A program made the translations under genes and the position numbers. A stretch of 64,000 nt of DNA from DATBGE01 sp036558125 (lineage in GTDB: Bacteria; Gemmatimonadota; Gemmatimonadetes; Gemmatimonadales; GWC2-71-9): contig DATBGE010000108.1 in the NCBI GenBank assembly GCA_036558125.1, positions 1-64,000 on the forward strand. Reading direction: 5' to 3'. The first letter of the stretch is position 1. Every line of letters starts with the position of its first letter. Below are positions 59,749 through 64,000 of the stretch, piece after piece. Under the pieces are notes generated by a model, which was not told the DNA's origin, did no database searches, and saw only the letters and a program-made list of their open reading frames with translations.

Positions 59749-60011
59749 AGCTTCAAGATCTCGCGGCGCCAGCGAGCGAACCTGATCACGTCTTCAGCAG
59801 GAGGAACGCGCCGTTCCTCGCCATAGGCGGTATGCATGCGCCACTCGAGATAGGTTCGATCGGGAACAGGAAGGAAGGGCGGTGAGGCCCACCAGCTGCG
59901 GCGCCGGAAGGCCCAGGTGAGCGTCAGCAGGTCCCACGCGATCCGCGGATTGAGCACTGCGCGACCGGCCAGCCGCGGAAGGAGGGACCACCAGGAATCC
60001 GGCGCCGCCAT
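59745..60011 (-). CDS. Small protein of unknown function coupled to ndh
   Basis: An 88-aa protein. MAAPDSWWSLLPRLAGRAVLNPRIAWDLLTLTWAFRRRSWW is Trp- and Arg-rich, with an amphipathic helix that may lie on the membrane. The second half (PFLPVPDRTYLEWRMHTAYGEERRVPPAEDVIRFARWRR) is charged. I do not recognise the family. ATG 60011 is preferred over 60044, which runs into the promoter area of the divergent aminotransferase gene. It overlaps ndh by 4 nt (ATGA), so it may act with NDH-2. Confidence 0.75.
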   Translation of the reverse strand: MAAPDSWWSLLPRLAGRAVLNPRIAWDLLTLTWAFRRRSWWASPPFLPVPDRTYLEWRMHTAYGEERRVPPAEDVIRFARWRREILKL

Positions 60012-60070
60012 GGACGAAAAGATACATCGTGCCGGGCGAATCACCGAGCCCGCAGATATATTCCCCGCCC

Positions 60071-61222
60071 ATGTCCGTAGCCGCGGCCCCTGCGCACGCG
60101 CTGCTGCGATACCGGGAGGAGTTTCCGGTGTTCGGCCACGCGAAATACCTGAACAGCTGTTCGCTGGGCGCCCTCTCGAAGCGTTCCCGCCTGCGGGTCA
60201 ACGAGTACCTCGATCTCTGGGAACAGCGGGGCGCTTCGGCGTGGTACGATCAGTGGCTGCCGGCGCTCGAGGTGCTCCGCGGCGAATACGCCTGGGTGGT
60301 GGGCGCCAGGGCGGAGGATATTTCGCTTCATCCCTCCGTGTCGTCGGTGCTCGGCGTCGTGGCCGAATCGCTCGAATATCGTGACCGGCCCAAGGTGGTG
60401 GTGACGAGCCTCGACTTCCCCACGGTCGCATATCAGTGGCTCGCCAAGCGGCAGGAGGGGATCGAGGTCGTCGTGGTAGACAGTCCCGACGGCACTCACG
60501 TCCCCCTCGAGCTGATCGAGCGAGCCGTCGATGATCGCACTGCCCTGGTGGCGACGAGCCATGTCTTCTTCACCAGCGGCGCCATTCAGGACATCGCCGC
60601 GGTCGCGGAGATCGCCCACCGGCGGGGAGCGCTGGTCCTGATCGACGGTTATCAGGGAGCGGGCCAGCTGCCGGTTGATGTCCAAACGGCGAATGCCGAT
60701 TTCTACTGTTCAGGCGGACTCAAATGGCTTCTGGGTGGTTCCGGCATCGCGTTCCTGTATGCGCGCCCTGAACTCACGAGCCGCCTGACCCCGCGGGTGA
60801 CCGGGTGGTTTGCCCACGGCGATCCGTTCCGGTTCGATGTCCGGCAGTTCGAGCGCCGCCCCGGCGCCAGAGGCTTTGACATCGGGACTCCGAGCGTGGC
60901 CGCGGTCTATGCCCAGCTTGGGGGACTGGAAGTGCTGAGGGAGATCGGCCTGCCCGCGATTCGCGAAGTGACGCAGTCCTTGACCGAAGACCTGATCAAC
61001 GAAGCGCGGAGTCGAGGCTTCCCGCTCCGGGTCGCGGCCCGTGCGGAGGAGCGGAGTGGGATCGTGATGTTTCCGCGCAGGACAGCCCAGGAAGACGTGC
61101 GTCGGCTCGCGTCTCAGGGATTCATCGTGGATTCGCGGCCCGGTCATGTCAGGGTCTCGCCCTACTTCTACAACACGCCCGAAGATCACCGGGCTCTGCT
61201 CGAGTGCCTGCCCCGTGAGTAA
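60071..61222 (+). CDS. Class V aminotransferase-fold PLP enzyme
   Basis: A 383-aa fold-type I PLP protein. ALLRYREEFPVFGHAKYLNSCSLGALSKRS is the N-terminal segment. LVATSHVFFTSGAIQDIAAVAEIAHRRGALVLIDGYQGAGQLPVDV (about 170-215) contains the PLP ring-stacking Asp, and SGGLKWLLGGSGIAFLYA holds the expected PLP Lys. The C-terminal part reads GFIVDSRPGHVRVSPYFYNTPEDH, much like kynureninases. It might be a kynureninase-like or cysteine-desulfurase-like enzyme; the persulfide Cys region of SufS is not present. ATG 60071 is chosen; upstream in-frame codons overlap the divergent promoter. It is followed by an overlapping LOG gene. Confidence 0.88.
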   Translation: MSVAAAPAHALLRYREEFPVFGHAKYLNSCSLGALSKRSRLRVNEYLDLWEQRGASAWYDQWLPALEVLRGEYAWVVGARAEDISLHPSVSSVLGVVAESLEYRDRPKVVVTSLDFPTVAYQWLAKRQEGIEVVVVDSPDGTHVPLELIERAVDDRTALVATSHVFFTSGAIQDIAAVAEIAHRRGALVLIDGYQGAGQLPVDVQTANADFYCSGGLKWLLGGSGIAFLYARPELTSRLTPRVTGWFAHGDPFRFDVRQFERRPGARGFDIGTPSVAAVYAQLGGLEVLREIGLPAIREVTQSLTEDLINEARSRGFPLRVAARAEERSGIVMFPRRTAQEDVRRLASQGFIVDSRPGHVRVSPYFYNTPEDHRALLECLPRE

Positions 61223-61967
61223 ACCGCTCGATCCCCGCCTGATGCACCGCGATCGACCCCGAGGACCTACCGCCGACGAGGAAATCCTCGAGAGCGCGCA
61301 GCTCCAGGAACGGCCCGACGCGCTCCGGAAGACCGATCCCTGGCGCGTGCTGCGGATCATGGGAGAGTTCGTCGAGGGCTTCGAAAAACTGGGCGACGTT
61401 CAAGACGCCGTGGCGATCTTCGGATCGGCCCGCACATCGCCGAGCGATCCCCACTATGCGGCCGCAGTGGAAACTGCCCGGCTCCTGGCCGAGGCCGGGT
61501 TCCCGATTATCACCGGCGGCGGGCCGGGAATCATGGAGGCCGCGAACAAGGGAGCGGTCGAGGGAGATGGGCTTTCGATCGGCTGCAACATCGAGCTGCC
61601 CCACGAGCAGGGTACCAACCAGTACGTCCGTCGCAGCATGTACTTCCGCTTCTTCTTCGTGCGGAAGATGATGTTTGCGAAGTACTCCATGGCCTTTCTG
61701 GTCTTCCCGGGGGGATTTGGCACCCTCGATGAGTTATTCGAGGCCCTGACGCTGATCCAGACCGGAAAGGTCAGCAGCTTTCCGGTCGTGCTGTTCGGCT
61801 CGGCCTATTGGGAAGGTTTGATAGCGTGGCTCCGCTCTCCCATGACCGTGCAGGGCAAGATCGATCAGAACGACCTCGCCCTGCTTCATGTGACCGATGA
61901 TCCGCGCGAAGTGGTCCGCATCATCGCCGCGGCGAAGGCAAACGGTACGACCAATCGTGTGGGATAA
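61215..61967 (+). CDS. LOG-family protein (nucleotide 5'-monophosphate phosphoribohydrolase type)
   Basis: A 250-aa protein of the lysine decarboxylase-like/LOG family. The motif GGGPGIMEAANKGA (about 107-120) and the defining PGGFGTLDELFEALTLIQTGK (about 165-185) are intact. Family enzymes cleave the ribosyl bond of nucleoside monophosphates, and were once annotated as lysine decarboxylases. It is the longer bacterial form with an N-terminal extension (SKPLDPRLMHRDRPRGPTADEEILESAQLQERP). GTG 61215 overlaps the aminotransferase stop (8 nt). It ends 3 nt before the deoxyhypusine synthase-like gene. Confidence 0.9.
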   Translation: MSKPLDPRLMHRDRPRGPTADEEILESAQLQERPDALRKTDPWRVLRIMGEFVEGFEKLGDVQDAVAIFGSARTSPSDPHYAAAVETARLLAEAGFPIITGGGPGIMEAANKGAVEGDGLSIGCNIELPHEQGTNQYVRRSMYFRFFFVRKMMFAKYSMAFLVFPGGFGTLDELFEALTLIQTGKVSSFPVVLFGSAYWEGLIAWLRSPMTVQGKIDQNDLALLHVTDDPREVVRIIAAAKANGTTNRVG

Positions 61968-61970
61968 GCG

Positions 61971-63098
61971 ATGACCCGACCCAGCGCCCAGTACCTGCGT
62001 GGCCGCCGGATCAATCCGACCGGAATCACGGGCCATGAATCCGTGGCCGACCTTATCGATAACGCGTTCTTCGCTTACAACGCGGGCCGGCTCCGCGAAG
62101 GCTGTCTCCTGTTCATCCAGCGCATGCTGGAGCCTGAGGTGACGGTGGCGATGAGCCTTACCGGTGCCATGACCCCGGCAGGGCTCGGGATGAGCAGCCT
62201 CATCCCGCTGATGGAGGCCGGCTTCGTGGACTGGATCATCTCCACGGGCGCCAATCTCTATCACGATGCGCATTTCGCGCTGGGTCTCGCGATGCATCAA
62301 GGGACCCCCCACGCCGATGATGTGGAGCTCCGCGACAAAGGCGTCGTGCGGATCTACGACATCTTCTTCGACTACTCGGTGCTTCTCTCCACTGACGCCT
62401 TCGTGCGTGAAGTCTCGGCCCGGCCGGAGTTCCAGCGCTCCCTGAGCACGGCGGAGTATCACTACCTCCTGGGCGGGTACCTCCGGGAGAGGGAGAAAGC
62501 GCTTGGCCTGCAGCGACGGTCGGTGCTTTCGACGGCCTACGCGCTGGAGGTGCCGATCTATACCAGCTCGCCGGGGGACAGCTCGATCGGAATGAATGTC
62601 GCGGAGCAAGCCCTGGCCGGCAGCCAGCTTCGTTTCGACGTGAGCGCCGATGTGAACGAAACGGCAGCGATCGTCCTCCACGCGAAGCGCACCGGCGGCA
62701 AGAGCGGAGCGCTGATTGTGGGCGGCGGGAGTCCCAAGAATTTCCTACTTCAGACCGAGCCACAGATTCAGGAAGTACTCGGGATCGATGAGAAGGGGCA
62801 CGACTTCTTCCTGCAACTGACCGATGCGCGGCCCGATACCGGAGGACTATCCGGTGCCACTCCGGCCGAGGCGGTGAGTTGGGGAAAAATCGATCCGACG
62901 ATGCTGCCGGGGACTGTCGTCTGCTATCTCGACAACTCGGTCGCGCTACCGCTCCTCACCAGCTACGCTCTCGCCCGGCACGAGCCCCGTCCTCCGAAGC
63001 GGCTGTACGCGAAGCGAGAGGAGATGATGGATCGGCTCACCCGCGAGTACCAGGCCGCCCTCCAGTTCCGGGACCAGCGGGCCGAGGAAGCTAAGTGA
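61971..63098 (+). CDS. Deoxyhypusine synthase-family protein
   Basis: A 375-aa protein with the deoxyhypusine synthase fold. MSLTGAMTPAGLGMSSLIPLMEAGFVDWIISTGANLYHD (about 62-100) is the NAD-binding region. Lys306 in AEAVSWGKIDP corresponds to the catalytic lysine of the eukaryotic enzyme, and DVSADVNETAAIVLHAKR and LIVGGGSPKNF are typical. In eukaryotes and archaea it modifies eIF5A. Bacteria lack eIF5A, and bacterial homologues are thought to make homospermidine or related polyamines from spermidine or putrescine. ATG 61971 is 3 nt after the LOG gene. With the arginase at 6.4 kb it points to a polyamine route. Confidence 0.92.
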   Translation: MTRPSAQYLRGRRINPTGITGHESVADLIDNAFFAYNAGRLREGCLLFIQRMLEPEVTVAMSLTGAMTPAGLGMSSLIPLMEAGFVDWIISTGANLYHDAHFALGLAMHQGTPHADDVELRDKGVVRIYDIFFDYSVLLSTDAFVREVSARPEFQRSLSTAEYHYLLGGYLREREKALGLQRRSVLSTAYALEVPIYTSSPGDSSIGMNVAEQALAGSQLRFDVSADVNETAAIVLHAKRTGGKSGALIVGGGSPKNFLLQTEPQIQEVLGIDEKGHDFFLQLTDARPDTGGLSGATPAEAVSWGKIDPTMLPGTVVCYLDNSVALPLLTSYALARHEPRPPKRLYAKREEMMDRLTREYQAALQFRDQRAEEAK

Positions 63099-63457
63099 CT
63101 CCGGCGTCGGTCCCCATGGCGATGGGAATACCGCGGGACGAATCGGCGGATCATGGAACCTCGCGAGTGCTGATTGGGACTGGGGTGGAATACGGGTCCC
63201 GCCCTGGGAAGAGTCACCGGGATCAGCCAGACCAACCTCCAAGGTTGGTGCCAGTCAGGGTGGCAGGTACCTGGAGCCGTCGGGCGGGGCCGCCAAGTCC
63301 GAATGGCATAACTGCAAGCTAATGCGGCACTTACAGTACCTTCTTTCAGCCAGCCGGGGATCGTGTAGGTGGCTGGCTTGAGGCACATTGGCACGCTTCA
63401 CCGATTTGAGGTCCGGGATGGCGATGGGGGGCACAAGTCCTGCACCTTTACGGGACT
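63099..63457. other. 359-nt spacer with two hairpins, no gene recognised
   Basis: CCAACCT-cca-AGGTTGG (around 63232-63248) and AGCCAGCC (63348-63355) with GGCTGGCT (63371-63378) are inverted repeats. The first could close the upstream transcript; the second lies 80 nt upstream of the next start. Open frames across this area have no protein-like features. Confidence 0.5.
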
Positions 63458-64000
63458 ATGTCCCAAGACGCAGCGGACTTTGCCTTTCTCTTCCCGATCC
63501 TTCACAGCCGCAACCGGGTCCCGGACCTGGAGGCGCTGCGGACCTGGTATGAGGCCGTCTCCGATGCGCTCCAGTTCGAACTCCCGCACGATCTCTTCGC
63601 TCTGTGGGTCTACTCACCGAGCGGAGAGCCGTCGCTCATCGCACCGGAGGAGCTCGCTGCGGACGATTTGAAAGTTCCGCATCCCGATCCATTTCTCGAT
63701 CCACACGAGCTGGCCCGGATCGAAGACCGGGTGCAGTCTGCCCGCTATGGCTCGGTGGTTTGTCGCCCGATTCGCCATGGCCCTAATGACGTCGGACTCA
63801 TGTTGATCGCTGGCTTCAGGCCCGATCTCTACGGGATGCGGGAAGTCGCGGTAGTCGAATCGGCCGCGGAGGCCATGGCGCCGATGCTGGCGCGCTACTC
63901 CCGGGCGGGTCACCCTTCCGAGCCAGTCGAAGATGCGGTTGCGTCCGATGCTTCGAGTGACGCTGAGGTCCAAGCTACCAAGCTTCCCGCGGCGACGGTT
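63458..64000 (+). CDS. GAF-like sensory protein (partial, runs off window)
   Basis: The frame is open from ATG 63458 to the window end (181 codons). MSQDAADFAFLFPILHSRNRVPDLEALRTWYEAVSDAL opens it. Next come FALWVYSPSGEPSLIAPEELAADDL, SVVCRPIRHGPNDVGLMLIAGF and REVAVVESAAEAMAPMLARYSR. The succession of strand, loop and C-terminal amphipathic helix is that of a GAF domain. After residue 150 the sequence becomes Ala/Ser/Glu-rich, likely a linker to an effector domain (for example a kinase or helix-turn-helix) outside the window. Codon use agrees with coding DNA. Confidence 0.7.
   Translation, partial: MSQDAADFAFLFPILHSRNRVPDLEALRTWYEAVSDALQFELPHDLFALWVYSPSGEPSLIAPEELAADDLKVPHPDPFLDPHELARIEDRVQSARYGSVVCRPIRHGPNDVGLMLIAGFRPDLYGMREVAVVESAAEAMAPMLARYSRAGHPSEPVEDAVASDASSDAEVQATKLPAATV

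Noticed and set aside
61215..61967. Lysine decarboxylase
   Set aside because: PGGxGTxxE is the LOG phosphoribohydrolase motif. The old decarboxylase name for this family is not supported by the sequence.
63165..63285. Cobalamin-riboswitch-like words (GGTGGAATACGGG..CCCGC; GGCAGGTACCTGG)
   Set aside because: Core blocks are incomplete, the B12-box-like string is in the wrong strand and place, and no B12 gene follows.

Overview
The window reads as a chromosomal replication-origin region of a high-GC, diderm bacterium, most likely a member of the Gemmatimonadota. Arguments for this are inference from gene content: a long YidC with a periplasmic domain, a type Vd secreted patatin and lipoproteins (outer membrane present), eukaryotic-like Ser/Thr kinases with TolB/TPR-like C-termini, a GWxTD lipoprotein, bacilliredoxin, bactofilin and many GTGA/ATGA gene overlaps. 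No rRNA, tRNA, IS element, prophage or CRISPR array was seen.

1-6.3 kb is the dnaA origin block: on the minus strand rpmH-rnpA-yidD-yidC-mnmE (mnmE runs off the left edge), and divergently dnaA-dnaN on the plus strand. A DnaA box lies inside the predicted dnaA promoter, and the dnaA-dnaN spacer is the best oriC candidate. 6.4-10.2 kb holds arginase and a minus-strand cell-envelope operon (two related exported proteins of unknown function plus the glycosyltransferase MtgA). The RNase P RNA gene with its terminator is at 10.3-10.7 kb. 10.7-18 kb carries two Ser/Thr kinases (one coupled to pyrE), an AraC-type regulator with a degenerate receiver and a GWxTD lipoprotein. 18-29 kb has polA (its proofreading site looks dead), an MMPL exporter, a matrixin-type protease, a serine hydrolase, an MIP18-family Fe-S factor, RNase D, a PLP enzyme and a thioesterase-hydrolase fusion.

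29-35 kb has a 7Fe ferredoxin divergent from a PlpD-like secreted patatin, two exported proteins, a decayed stretch (frameshifted DUF350 gene and a truncated gene), a PadR regulator with a palindromic operator, and a divergent peptide deformylase. 35.4-42.1 kb is a complete SUF Fe-S assembly operon, sufR-sufB-sufC-sufD-sufS-sufU, followed by a bacilliredoxin and a small unknown protein and closed by a hairpin terminator. 42.2-44.8 kb has a P450-type ferredoxin and a NatAB-like ABC exporter.

44.9-49.9 kb is the segregation block: mnmG, two parS sites, parA, parB, a LytM peptidase and a bactofilin. It is therefore about 40 kb from dnaA. 50-55 kb is a BMP-type nucleoside ABC importer with a Nif3 gene inside. 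55-60 kb is a minus-strand chain of overlapping genes (small unknown protein, NDH-2, a patatin-like protein lacking both catalytic residues, QueG, VOC protein, PlsC). 60-63.1 kb has an aminotransferase V protein, a LOG-family protein and a deoxyhypusine synthase homologue. The window ends in a partial GAF-like protein.

Most of this is housekeeping DNA. The best candidates for something new are the thioesterase-hydrolase fusion, the coupled pseudo-patatin, the ParABS-LytM-bactofilin cluster, and intergenic spacers built from short repeated words.
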